Below are positions 26,268-35,605 of a DNA stretch of 64,000 bases, piece by piece (position 1 is the stretch's first letter; each line of letters begins with the position of its first letter). Location of the stretch: NCBI GenBank assembly GCA_021234155.1, contig JAJEKV010000012.1, positions 10,568,448-10,632,447 on the forward strand. The letters are read 5' to 3'. Under the pieces are notes generated by a model. The model did no database searches. It saw only the letters and a list, made by a program, of their open reading frames with translations, and was not told the origin of the DNA. Both the position numbers and the translations under genes were made by a program. The stretch is from Isoetes taiwanensis (taxonomy: Eukaryota; Streptophyta; Lycopodiopsida; Isoetales; Isoetaceae).

Positions 26268-27162
26268 GGGCGAAATCACACCATGTGCCCGGCCATTAAT
26301 AAAAAAGTCTCTCTCTTATTAAAATTCTCCACGTGGACAAGTTGGGCACTTCGTGCTATCACACCAACATGCCCAAAACGATGCTTCGACTTGGGCACAC
26401 GGCTGAATTTCGGTCGCACCCGAGCGGGTGCCCAAAGCTTGGGCACCATGCCATATCATCAACACATGCCATATCATCATCTTCTCCGGCAAAATGTAGC
26501 AGAAAAAAAAACTCTCAAATCCTCTGTTTTTGAAGCCTCCGGAGTCGATTCGTGGGCCGGATTTGTGCCTGACAAAGCAGAATCCTAATCGGTCCTAACC
26601 AGATCGACGGATTTCATCATTTGGGCGACCCCAGATCGGGCTTTATCTGCTCAGATCCTTCCTTTTGTAGAGGTGTTCTTCGCTTTTGTCGCAGTACCAA
26701 AAACATGAGCACACACAATCCCTTCTTTTGGAGCTCCCTGGCCGCACACACAATCTGGATTCGAAGCTCCAGATGCTTCAAAAAGCTCTCAATCTGCCAT
26801 AGCTCCAACTCGCTATGGAAAAAAGGACTCAAAGACACCTGGAAATGCAGATTGGGAGCTGACACAAGCAACAGGGCAAAGAATAATGCCAAGAAATGGA
26901 AAGGAAAGGGCCAAATTCAGGCAAGAAAATGCAAGGGAAAGTTTTACCGGAACTGGAAGGGGCTCAAATCGCCATAGCCAGGAGCTTGTTCCCTCCAAAA
27001 GAAGGGATTGTGTGTGCGGCCAGGGATTGTGTGGCTGTTACCTGGCAGTGGGCAGGTGCCCTAGTGTGATACAATGCTCGGACGTGTGTCTGGGCACTTG
27101 CCCATTTCATGCCAGATATTCAAATTCCAGAATTGGGCAGGTGCCCTAGTATGATTTCGCCC
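26268..27162. mobile_element. Non-autonomous PIF/Harbinger-type element, 895 bp
   Basis: The ends are inverted: GGGCGAAATCA at 26268 and TGATTTCGCCC at 27162. They are flanked by a 3-bp TTA duplication (26265-26267 and 27163-27165). Removing the element and one TTA gives exactly the uninterrupted sequence seen in copy B near 47007. A 3-bp TWA duplication with G-rich inverted ends is the signature of PIF/Harbinger. There is no transposase ORF. Inside, a segment containing ATCCCTTCTTTTGG (about 26718) recurs inverted near 26994, along with two GGGCAGGTGCCCTAGT motifs near the right end. It was probably mobilised in trans. Confidence 0.88.
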
Positions 27163-28229
27163 TTAGTGGCTGGACTGAGGAATATAAGGTAGAGCTAGAG
27201 GCCAAGCTGGATTCCATCGCAAAAAATCCACTACAGATCATTTGGTCACCTTCAGAGTAGTGATGGACTCTGTCATAGGTAAGAAAAAATCCATGTTTGC
27301 ATTATTTGTTGATTTCACAAAGGCCTTTGATAAGGTGCAAAGGAGTAATCTCTAGCAGTGCATGGACAAGCTTGGAGTCCCTATGGAATATCAACTTGTA
27401 GTCAAGACGCTATATGATAAGGTATGGGTTCAATTATCGTTTCCCTTTTTTGAAAAATGCCAGAGCTTAGTCGATAGCAATATTGGAGTAAAGCAAGGCT
27501 GCCCATTGTCTCCGACTTTATTTGGTCCATTTATTGACGAGTTAGAGGAATGGATAGCCAGAAATGGAGGAGAAGGTGCGTCCCTGGGTGGATTTTTTAT
27601 ATTACTCTTGTTGTATGCGGATGATATTGTGATATTGTCTAGAGATGTTGGAGGAATGCATAAGCACTAGATGCCTTGGCAAAATTTTGTGATGCAAAAG
27701 GTATGGTAGTGAATATGAATAAAACGAGAATCATCATTTTTGGGGCCAATAAAGTGGATCACTTTGCATGGTACTATAAAGGTGAAACTATAAAAATTGC
27801 AAGTGTGTATAAATATCTTGGGCTGATTGTTGATAAAGGCTTCTACTGGAATCAGGCAGTAGAGCAACGAGTCAGTGGTGGCTTAAAAGCATTGTTTGCA
27901 TTGCAGAGAAGGTGTATAAATGCTGAAATATGGGATTTCAGTATCAAGAAAATGTTGTATAGCTTCCTTGTGCAATCTGTTGTGCTCTATGGATGTGAAG
28001 TTTGGGGGCCTGGGCTTTCATTGGAGATGTGGAAAAAGGTTGAAAAGGTTCAAAAGAAATTTTTCCATACAAAACTGGGTACAAAAATGCAGACACCTTA
28101 TGATATGTTATTGGTCGAATGTGGGATGCTCCCATTGGAGGTAGAAGCATTGCTTAAAACATTGTTGTACTTATGCAAAGTGCAATTTGAGATGGAAGTT
28201 GATAGTTTGCAACATTTAGCAGTAGAGGC

Positions 28230-28314
28230 AAGATAAGATAAGATAAGATAAGATAAGATAAGATAAGATAAGATAAGATAAGATAAGATAAGATAAGATA
28301 AGATAAGATAAGAT
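28230..28314. repeat. (AAGAT)n microsatellite inside LINE copy A
   Basis: About 17 nearly perfect pentanucleotide units. They replace some 25 bases of coding sequence present in copy B (around 48062). The unit is the reverse complement of the (ATCTT)n tail found on the short LINE copy at 50595-50620. Confidence 0.95.
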
Positions 28315-28682
28315 GACATAGTAGTTTGGATGCACAAGTGGAGTTTAGATATAAATGCGCTCAGCAGCAACAAATGTAGGCTTAGGGAATGGGTCAGGGA
28401 ACATGTTCTACAGAAGTTGTGGAGTGTTCCAAAAGTGAAAAAAGAATTCTATAGAAGGATGACGAACCCAACCCTGCAGGAGGCATCATATTTGAAGGAG
28501 GGGGTGTCAATGAAAACGAGGCACACCATTAGCAGAATGCGGCTCAGCTCCCATAGACTTGGAGTGGAGGTAGGAAGGTGGGGCAATATACCACGAGAAG
28601 CAAGAGTATGCAAGCTATGTGATGCTGATGAGATAGAGGATGACTCCATGTGATTCTCCATTGTCATGCATATGCTAACATT

Positions 28683-29562
28683 TCTTGAAAAAGGTGGAGA
28701 ATAGGAAGCAAAATAACATACAATTGTCAGTGGAGGACCTTATATGCCAGATTAAAAAGCTATATCATGTTGACACCATCTCAAACGGAGAGCAACCAAT
28801 CAAATCTAAACTTATAGTTACAATGGATGATGTGCAGGAAGGGTTAGAAAAACTTGCTAATGGAAAAGCAGCCAATTCATTGGGTTTAGTGGCTGAAATG
28901 GTTAAATGTGCAGGTGAAGGGGGGCCAATAAAATAACGGAGATGTTTAATGCTGCAGTGCAAGAGAGGTTTCCACCAACATGGCAAGTTAGCAGAGTTGT
29001 CCCTATTCATAAAGCAGGTGATGCTCGGGATCCGAATAATTAGCGTATGATTATGGTAAGCAACTTATTTGCAAAACTCTTTGCCACTATGTTAGAGAAT
29101 AAAATAAGTATTTGGGCTGAGCAACATGATGTGTGGGCTAAGGGCCAGGCAGGGTTTAGACCCCGAAAATGCACTATTGACCATTTGGTAACTTTTAGAG
29201 CGATGATGGACACAGTCAAAGGGACTCGAAAACCACTGTTTGCAGGCTTCGTAGATTTCTCTAAGGCGTTTGATATGGTACCCAGGGATAACTTGTGGGA
29301 GAGCTTGGAATGGATAAATGTACCTATACACCTGAGAAGTGCAGTGCGAGTATTATATGAGAAGGTATTAGTCATGTTGTCTTTTCCACTTGATGGTCAA
29401 TGTAAAGAGCAGGTGGAGAGCAACGTTGGAGTCAAACAAGGGCATCCACTTTCACCCACACTTTTTGGTATTTTTATAGATGACTTAGAAAGGTGGATAT
29501 CCACTTACGGGAGAGGGGGGGGGGAGCTGAACTTGAAGGTTATGTGATTCGCATATTATTAT
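28683..29562 (+). mobile_element. LINE copy C, 5' part (RT domain)
   Basis: A 5'-truncated LINE ORF2 beginning just before the RT. It has LEKLANGKAANSLGLVAEM, then PIHKAGDARDPNN, GQAGFRPRKCTIDHLVTFRA, FVDFSKAFDMVPRDNLW and VGVKQGHPLSPTLFGIFIDD. The frame is broken at least twice. At 29562 it is cut three codons before the catalytic YADD box by the DIRS-type element, and it resumes at 35606. Joining the flanks gives an in-frame reading of the same length as copies A and B at this point, so the two halves are one insertion. Confidence 0.9.
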
Positions 29563-29816
29563 TTCTCAAAACCAGTAGAGGCAAGACATATAGAAATGAA
29601 TGGCCCAACCGGGCATCTCACTAACAACAGAATCAAAATACACAAGCTATGAATGGCCCAACCGGGCGTCTCACTAACAACAGAATCAAAATACACAAGC
29701 TAATGAATGGCCCAACCGGGCGTCTCACTAACAACAGAATCAAAATACACAAGCTGGCCCAACCGGGCGTCTCACTAACAACAGAATCAAAATAAATGAA
29801 TCAAAATACACAAGCT
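29563..29816 (-). repeat. DIRS-type repeat B2 with 53-bp minisatellite
   Basis: It begins TTCTCAAAACCAGTAGAGGC, matching B1 (31210-31295). The inner part is expanded to four copies of a roughly 53-bp unit (GGCCCAACCGGGCGTCTCAC at about 29602, 29655, 29709 and 29756), where B1 has one. It ends at CAAGCT, where the PPR fragment begins. Confidence 0.9.
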
Positions 29817-30470
29817 ACATAAGCCCCAGCATTCTCAGGATCCAGCTTGAGAACATGTTCCGCCGCATTCTTCCCTTGATCCTCGTCATTATTAATTCTG
29901 CACACACCAAGGAAAGTCATCCATACAGCTGCACTAGGACTAAATGGCATCCTGTTCAACAGATCATGAGCTTCATCCTGTTTTGCAGAACGCCCAAGCA
30001 AATCAATCATACGACCATACTGCTCCATGGTTGGCATGACATAATGCTCTTTTGACATAGAGATGAAGTAATGGCAACCTTCACTAATCATGCCGCCATG
30101 ATTGCAGGCTGTTAGGACACCAACAAGAGTAACTTTTGTAGGCTTCACACCAGAACAGGACATACATTCAAATAATTGAAGAACATCCTTGCCATGGCCA
30201 TGTTGTGCGTATGCACTGATAATAGCATTCCAAGATACAACATCCTGTTCAGGCATCTTATGAAATACATTGTGTGCATCTTCCAACTTTCCACATCGTC
30301 CATACATGTTAATAAGAGTTGTTCCAACAACAATGTCAGCACCATAACCACTATCCAGGATATGTCTGTGAATAGCTTTACCCTGACCAATCGCTGTCAA
30401 ACTTGAACATGCATTAAGAACAGTAACCATGGTAACCTTGTCAAGCCATGCAATTGCATCTGCTGAAAAA
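29817..30470 (-). pseudogene. PPR gene fragment inside the DIRS-type element
   Basis: Codes for the C-terminal PPR repeats and E-type region of a plant PLS-class PPR protein: VTMVTVLNACSSLTAIGQGK, LINMYGRCGKLEDAHNVF, DVVSWNAIISAYAQHGHGKD, then MPFSPSAAVWMTFLGVCRIN and HVLKLDPENAGAYV. It is cut abruptly after ENAGAYV, where repeat B2 begins, so the E+ and DYW parts are missing. Upstream, at about 30470, a CTTTTTCAG acceptor-like site and a one-base frame disturbance precede the open part. The segment therefore looks like genomic DNA (possible intron end plus exon), not a spliced copy. It is on the same strand as the element's genes. Confidence 0.88.
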
Positions 30471-31025
30471 GCAGAAAAGCATCCTCCTCTTGCTCGCGCT
30501 CACCATAAGATCAGCATCTTGCCTTCCTCTGCTACACTTCTGCCATCTCGCTGCTCCAGTTTCCCTTACTGCTGAAATAGTCTGATCCTGTACTGATACC
30601 AACATAATGTAAATAGAGACTGTATACCACAAACCGAGCCAACGGAGCAAAAAACCCTGCTGAAAAAAGGAGCTGCTACAGGACATGACAAAATACACTC
30701 CCAAAATAAGCCAAATGGACACAAAAGAGGCCACTCCTTATGTGTAAACCCCATACATGAAAAATGTGATTGCATGCTACTTCCATATACCCGTCTTACA
30801 GTACACATCAAACGGATCCACAACAATAAGAATGTATTGTGGCAAATGGAGTCCCTGCGATGCAACAACTGAAACAACTAGAAACAGGTCAGCAAGGGAA
30901 AAACTCCAGCCAGCATGCTCAACTTCCACTAAAGTATGACACGAGGGTCTCAACCACTTCACCACAACAGCACTAGGGCTCTGCCTCAAACTCCAAACAA
31001 CAGCCAGGGAGGGTGGGTCTAGGGG
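30471..31025. other. Unassigned segment between PPR fragment and repeat A2
   Basis: About 555 bp without a recognisable domain; small ORFs occur on both strands. It may be intron or flanking DNA carried in with the PPR fragment, or element sequence. Confidence 0.5.
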
Positions 31026-31209
31026 AAATGCCAAGCAAACTTGGAGACGCTCGTGGATGAGCTGATGAAGAAATAAAGAAACGCAGGGTATAAGAAGGCC
31101 GTCTAGGATCCTAACGGCCTGTGTTCAACTACCTGCAGGATCCTAACAAATTACAATGGTTTTGAGAACCTTATTTATCTTCTCTTCGTGAATCGAAGAT
31201 AAATATCAT
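31026..31209 (-). repeat. DIRS-type repeat A2
   Basis: About 184 bp, nearly identical to A1 at 35421-35605 (differences include GAAATAAAG versus GAAACAAAG and a one-base indel in the CGCAGGG/CGCACGGG stretch). It joins B1 directly at 31209/31210. Confidence 0.93.
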
Positions 31210-31220
31210 TTCTCAAAACC
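31158..31220. other. Nested palindrome across the A|B junction (possible recombinase site)
   Basis: Outer arms GGTTTTGAGAA (31158-31168) and TTCTCAAAACC (31210-31220) are perfect reverse complements, as are inner arms TATTTATCTTC (31172-31182) and GAAGATAAATA (31195-31205). The outer right arm is the start of repeat B and the other three arms lie in repeat A, so the complete palindrome exists only where element ends are joined. Tyrosine recombinases commonly bind inverted arms around a crossover; assigning that role here is inference. Confidence 0.8.
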
Positions 31221-31295
31221 AGTAGAGGCAAGACACATAGAAATAAATGGCCCAACCGGGCGTCTCACTAACAACAGAATCAAAATACACAAGCT
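31210..31295 (-). repeat. DIRS-type repeat B1
   Basis: 86 bp matching the first part of B2 (29563-29648), with only a few substitutions. It lies between the recombinase gene and A2. Confidence 0.93.
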
Positions 31296-31318
31296 GATAA
31301 ACAGAGGCAGCCAAGCAA

Positions 31319-32412
31319 CTATGCAAGCAACGAGGGAGAAGAGGCCAAATGCACTAAGGAGTGGCCATCCTCAGGTTCTAAACCCAAGGAGCGGGAAACT
31401 AACAGTTGATGTTGCAAGGATGGGCAGACATATCCGTTCTTGGCTGACTCGGAGCGCCAACGCCCATGTGCCTTGAAAATTCTGTCGGGAACATTGAAAG
31501 CCGCAGCTGTAGTTGCTCCTCCTCTTCTTGCCGAGTGGGTTCCAAAGGCATTTGCATTTTCACCAATAGCAGCCAGGCATTGCTTAAACCACGCCCGCAA
31601 AGTGGTGTATGACACTGATTTCCTTCTTATAAAACAACCTTCACGAATTCTCCGGATGCCCCTTAATAGGTGACCACCATCAGGCCCATCAACTATACTG
31701 TATTTGCCTAACTGTAGCAATCTTTCCAACAGGCTGACTGGGCAGTAAGGGCCATGAATCCGTGCAAAAGAGACCCAAGCTCCAGCCCCAGATTGATCAT
31801 CTTGGAGGCCCGGATGAAGAGACTGGCATGGGATTCAAGAATCAGTATCTCATTCCAATGCAAATTTAGGAGCTCGCTACTACGGAGGAAAGCAACAAAA
31901 GCAAGCACAATGGATGTACACCTCATAATGTCAAACAAGGATGCAGACGGTGAAGCAAAATTATCAATCAGTTTGTGTATCATACATGGAAGGATAGGCT
32001 GCTTTTTCCTTGCCATAGCTGTAGACGACCTCTTTGCAATGTCACGGGCAAGACTTACAAGGGGGTGATCCGTGGGCTTTGGAAAACCGGCTAAGAGATG
32101 ATGGAAAGCAATGGAGGATATGGAGGTATTGACACGTGCTAGTGGGTTAGGGGAGGACAATAACCGGGTGACATAAAGGCATATGGTTGATGCACTAGCA
32201 GGGAGGAAAGGCAGGCTCTTGGAACTGCACCAATTCTTGAAAAGCAACCATGGACGATGGTAACACCTCAGCGTATTCACGGATCTAGAAGACATCAACA
32301 GATTCTGAAAACAACTCTTCAACGCAACCAACTCATTGTCACCATTCACATAGTTCCAAAATTCTGAAACAAAAACATCTGCACAACAAAAAAACAGCAA
32401 ACCAAAACTCAC
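31319..32412 (-). pseudogene. Tyrosine recombinase of the DIRS-type element, one frameshift
   Basis: It would join circular element DNA into the genome. The N-terminal part has SVNTLRCYHRPWLLFKNWC, a SAM-like core-binding region. The catalytic residues are all visible: the first Arg in AFVAFLRSSELLNLHW, then H-x-x-R in GTHSARRGGATT, the second His in KAHGRWRS, and the Tyr nucleophile in AKNGY. The reading shifts near 31720 between the two halves (about 234 and 136 codons), so one indel separates the first Arg from the rest. The overall layout matches recombinases of DIRS-like retrotransposons, not phage-type integrases. Confidence 0.87.
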
Positions 32413-32657
32413 CTAGTCAGTATTTATGATCCGTAACGCAATAAGAGGACTCGCTGGCTTGTGTTGTGGCAGTTTTGAGAACACGCGTGGTGTAAGACCC
32501 CTCCCACCCGCCGGAAAATACAAGTGGTCGACTATTGCTGAATCCCATTCTCCATCAACGTCGTGCAAAGCCGGCCACCAAGGTGCTGACTCCCAATGAA
32601 ACACTACAAGGGTACAATTTGCTTGGCATTACCGTGCAAAGGAAAAAGCTTTGAATG

Positions 32658-34502
32658 TTAAAGCTGGAGGTGGAAAACAGAAGCTATTGGTGCCATGCCA
32701 CGACTGAGCAAAGGCATCGGGTGGGCAAGGATCCCCAGGAATAGGATGCCAGCAATTGAACTTTGGCAAACGGTGGTTATCCAGGTTAGCAAAACGGTCC
32801 CAATCATGGGGACCCCAGGCTGATTCAATGATGTTAAAAGCTCTGTTGTAAGGCCATAATCGTCAAAATCCCTCAATTTTGACAAGTAGTCAGCCCATTG
32901 ATTAAGGCTACGCGGAATCCATGCTGCTTTGAGAAGAATATTGTGTCTAAGACACAAGGTGAAGATCTGGAGGCACAAACAATGGAGGGACGGCACCCGG
33001 GAGCCTCCTTTATTCAGGATAAAATAAGAATTCAGTGAGTCACCATAAGCCAGTAACCGCTTGCCCTTAAAGTTTTCAGCATGCAATTCAAGGAAATGGG
33101 CCAAAGCAGAAAGCTCGCGGGCAGTGGAAGAGGAAGCTTGTTCGCCGACATCAAAGATTCCGCTAAAATTATTACCAGAAGTGGAATCATGGATCGAGAC
33201 TCCCCAACCAGAACCACTAGCATCATAAGACAGGGAGATAATGGGCGAGGTTGGTTCCCAAATCAAGGCACCGTTTAATAAGTCAAACCACTGTGACCAG
33301 GCATCTATTTCAACTAGAGCAAGTGGGTCTAAAAACACAAACTGAGACCAAGAAGTAACAGAGCCATAAATGGTCAAGAGATGAAAACTGAGAAGTTTGC
33401 AAAAGGGACCAAAAACTGGCCTAAATGAGGCAATCATACCTAGAAAAGAAGCAAGACGACGTGCAGGCAACCTTTGCTTCAGCGCAAGACTCCCAGCTAG
33501 CTCCAAAAACTTTTGCCTCCTTGGAGGAGCAATGGAAAGAAGACCCGAGGAAGTATTAATAATATAGCCAAGAAACTTCACCTCATGCGAACCCTCCAGT
33601 TGGCATTTATGCAAAGCAATCACGAGACCCGCAGACTGAAAGATCTTTAAGACATTGTCACGCGTGCGGTAAAAATGGTAGGGTGAATTGCAAAGAGGAA
33701 ATCATCAACATACGGAATACAGGGGATAGAGCTGGCCCTCAACAGCTTTACAACCTGGCGCATTAGCTTTGTGAACACATAGCATGCAGTAGACAAGCCA
33801 AATGGTAGGGCTGTGAACATGTAAAATTTTCCTTGGAATTGAAAACCCATGTAAGTCCAGGCTGACGGGTGTCAGGCAATGATGATAGCCAGCATGAAGA
33901 TCAAGGGTAAATAAATAGTCGCCTCTCTTCACAACAGTAGGCAAATCTTGGATAGTTTCATATTTGAATGGCTTATGCTCTAAAAACTGGTTAACATAGC
34001 GAAGATCCAAGATCAGACGGAGCTTACCGGCAGCCTTTGGAACCATACCCAAAGGAGAGCAAATGAAAGGAGCAGATGTTGCCTCAGTAGCAGCGCCTTC
34101 TAACAGCAAATCTTGTATGGCACCTTCCACAAAAGCAGGATGTTGATCCACACGTTTGTGGTTCTTCCTAGACCAAGGTTGCAGAGGTGGGGTTGTTACC
34201 CATGGTAATCTGTAGCCATTCCAGATCCAATCTAGGACCATAGCACTATTGCAAAAGGTCTGCCAGTAATGGAAACATTCTTTAAGGTGGTTCCTCAGTG
34301 GTTTAGTGGGGGTCATGGGATAGCTGTTGGAAAAGCCATATAAACAATCTGGAAGGGGATGTGTGGGGATCACAGAATTATGTTGTTTCAAATCTGAAAA
34401 AAAGAGATAGACAACAAATGGAAACCAAGATTTTAGACAACAACAGAAACACAATTTATTAAAATGGAAAAACAACTGGATTAACAACACTATTGCAAAC
34501 AC
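32658..34502 (-). pseudogene. RT-RNase H of the DIRS-type element
   Basis: The N-terminal part has FVEGAIQDLLLEGAATEA, then PLGMVPKAAGKLRLILDLRY, typical of RTs of LTR and DIRS elements. TLDLHAGYHH follows, then FTALPFGLSTACYVFTKLMR and the catalytic box IPYVDDFLFA. After a connection (EVKFLGYIINTSSGLLSI) the RNase H has its first Asp in SLSYDASGSGWG, Glu in ARELSAL, Asp in AYGDSLNSYF and the last Asp in NQWADYLSKL. Reading needs shifts near 33.85 and 33.65 kb. No methyltransferase domain was seen after RNase H. The C-terminal 60 or so codons are unassigned. Confidence 0.88.
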
Positions 34503-34514
34503 TACAATCAGAAA

Positions 34515-35217
34515 TTACGCCTTGTTATAAAAGGCCGCATTAGCATTAGAAGCCATAGGAAGGCGGAGCTGCTGTGGAGCAAGAGAAACTAAAGCCCTGG
34601 CAGGGCACTGTGCTGCCATATGCCCAGGCCTTTGGCAGACAAAGCAATTGCCAGGATTCCCAAGGAAGGAGCTTGTATTACCAAAGAAACGCCTCTGTCT
34701 GCCACGACTGGAACCCCATTCCAAAGCCAGCTTGCGGGCCTGACGAAGCTTCTTATCTCCATCATCAGTATTAAAATTACCAAGCTCAAAACGCTCAGCA
34801 ACTTTTGGACCATCTCTATCCCTAATCAGCACATATTGCTTCCTATAATTGATAAGAGAATTACCTTTGTCAATGGACTGCTGTAGAGAGGCCCCAAGGT
34901 GCTTTTCCATCCTCAGCTTGCTCTCAATTCCCGCAAATACGTCCTCCACCTCATTCAGAAAATCGAACTGGCGTATATTCCCATCAAATTTCAGAGCAGG
35001 GGTGTGTGATTTCTTATCTTCCTCTCAATTTCCTGCTGCAGAGTAGTGATCTTGGCATCCAGCTCTCCCATCCTGTCATCTCTATATGCAGCAAGACGCT
35101 GCTCCATACCAGCCGCCCATGCTGGAGCTCTCACAAGATCCTCAGGGGGATCAGCTACAGGGTCGGGTCTGGTGCCAGAAGCCTCTCCCATAATGCGTTT
35201 CCCCAGCCTAGGCGCCA
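34515..35217 (-). pseudogene. gag-like gene of the DIRS-type element, one frameshift
   Basis: Starting at 35217 (MAPRLGKRIMGEASG), a short N-terminal part with a helical segment (MEQRLAAYRDDRMGELD) runs to about 34990. There a one-base shift leads into the frame with GIESKLRMEKHLGASLQQS and a CCHC zinc knuckle, CFVCQRPGHMAAQC (C-x2-C-x4-H-x4-C). The stop is at 34515, just before the RT frame. It is the putative capsid or nucleic-acid-binding protein of the element. Confidence 0.8.
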
Positions 35218-35420
35218 TAACGATAGATGATACGGCAAACACAAATGAGAAAAAATGCGTGCTTTTTGCAAACCGGGCACTCACACAGGAAAAACCAGGG
35301 ATAACACTTCTGCCGTGCACAGAAACGGCTGGAAAAACCTAAACCAGAAAAAAGGAGCAACACTAATGCCTTCGAAAACAAAAGGATTGCATGGACTACG
35401 AGGCAAACAGAGGAAACAAC

Positions 35421-35605
35421 AAATGCTAAGCAAACTTGAAGACGCTCGTGGATTAGCTGATGAAGAAACAAAGAAACGCACGGGTATAAGAAGGCCGTCT
35501 AGGATCCTAACGGCCTGTGTTCAACTACCTGCAGGATCCTAACAAACTACAATGGTTTTGAGAACCTTATTTATCTTCTCTTCGTGAATCGAAGATAAAT
35601 ATCAT
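35421..35605 (-). repeat. DIRS-type repeat A1 (5' terminus of element)
   Basis: Matches A2 at 31026-31209. Its outer end, AAATATCAT, abuts LINE copy C sequence (ATGCAGATGATATCG) at 35605/35606. It contains the inner hairpin arms TATTTATCTTC and GAAGATAAATA. Confidence 0.93.

Larger units (their letters stand above)
24803..28682 (+). mobile_element. LINE copy A, truncated at both ends
   Basis: A non-LTR retrotransposon ORF2 in several broken frames. The APE-type endonuclease comes first (GDFNGRIANKQ near 25070; SDHVPLL near 25405). The RT follows (RVIPLHKAGDESDPNNYRMI, FVDFTKAFDKV, GVKQGCPLSPTLFG, YADDIVILS at about 27615). Last is a C-terminal region with LYGCEVWGPGLSLEMW and the start of a zinc-binding CKLCDADEIEDD motif. 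It begins within the endonuclease, so it is 5'-truncated, and it ends within the C-terminal domain without the 3' stem-loop, abutting copy C at 28683. It is very close to copy B (45.4-48.7 kb), which shows where each insertion in A lies. It is interrupted by an 895-bp element (26268-27162) and by an (AAGAT)n tract. Stops and frameshifts make it inactive. Confidence 0.93.
29563..35605 (-). mobile_element. DIRS-order (tyrosine recombinase) retrotransposon with split direct repeats
   Basis: A 6.04-kb element on the minus strand, inserted in LINE copy C without a visible target duplication. Read 5' to 3' it has repeat A1 (35605-35421), gag with a CCHC knuckle, RT-RNase H, a tyrosine recombinase, repeat B1 (31295-31210), repeat A2 (31209-31026), a 1.2-kb segment with a PPR fragment, and repeat B2 (29816-29563). 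The order A1...B1-A2...B2 is the split-direct-repeat plan of PAT and Ngaro-type elements. There is no integrase, no protease and no methyltransferase domain that I can see. The sequence can also be read as two head-to-tail elements, each with B at one end and A at the other. Single-base frameshifts in gag and the recombinase suggest decay. Confidence 0.85.

Noticed and set aside
28230-28314. CRISPR array from regular short repeats
   Set aside because: Simple pentanucleotide microsatellite without spacers, in a eukaryotic LINE. The 53-bp units in repeat B2 also lack spacers.
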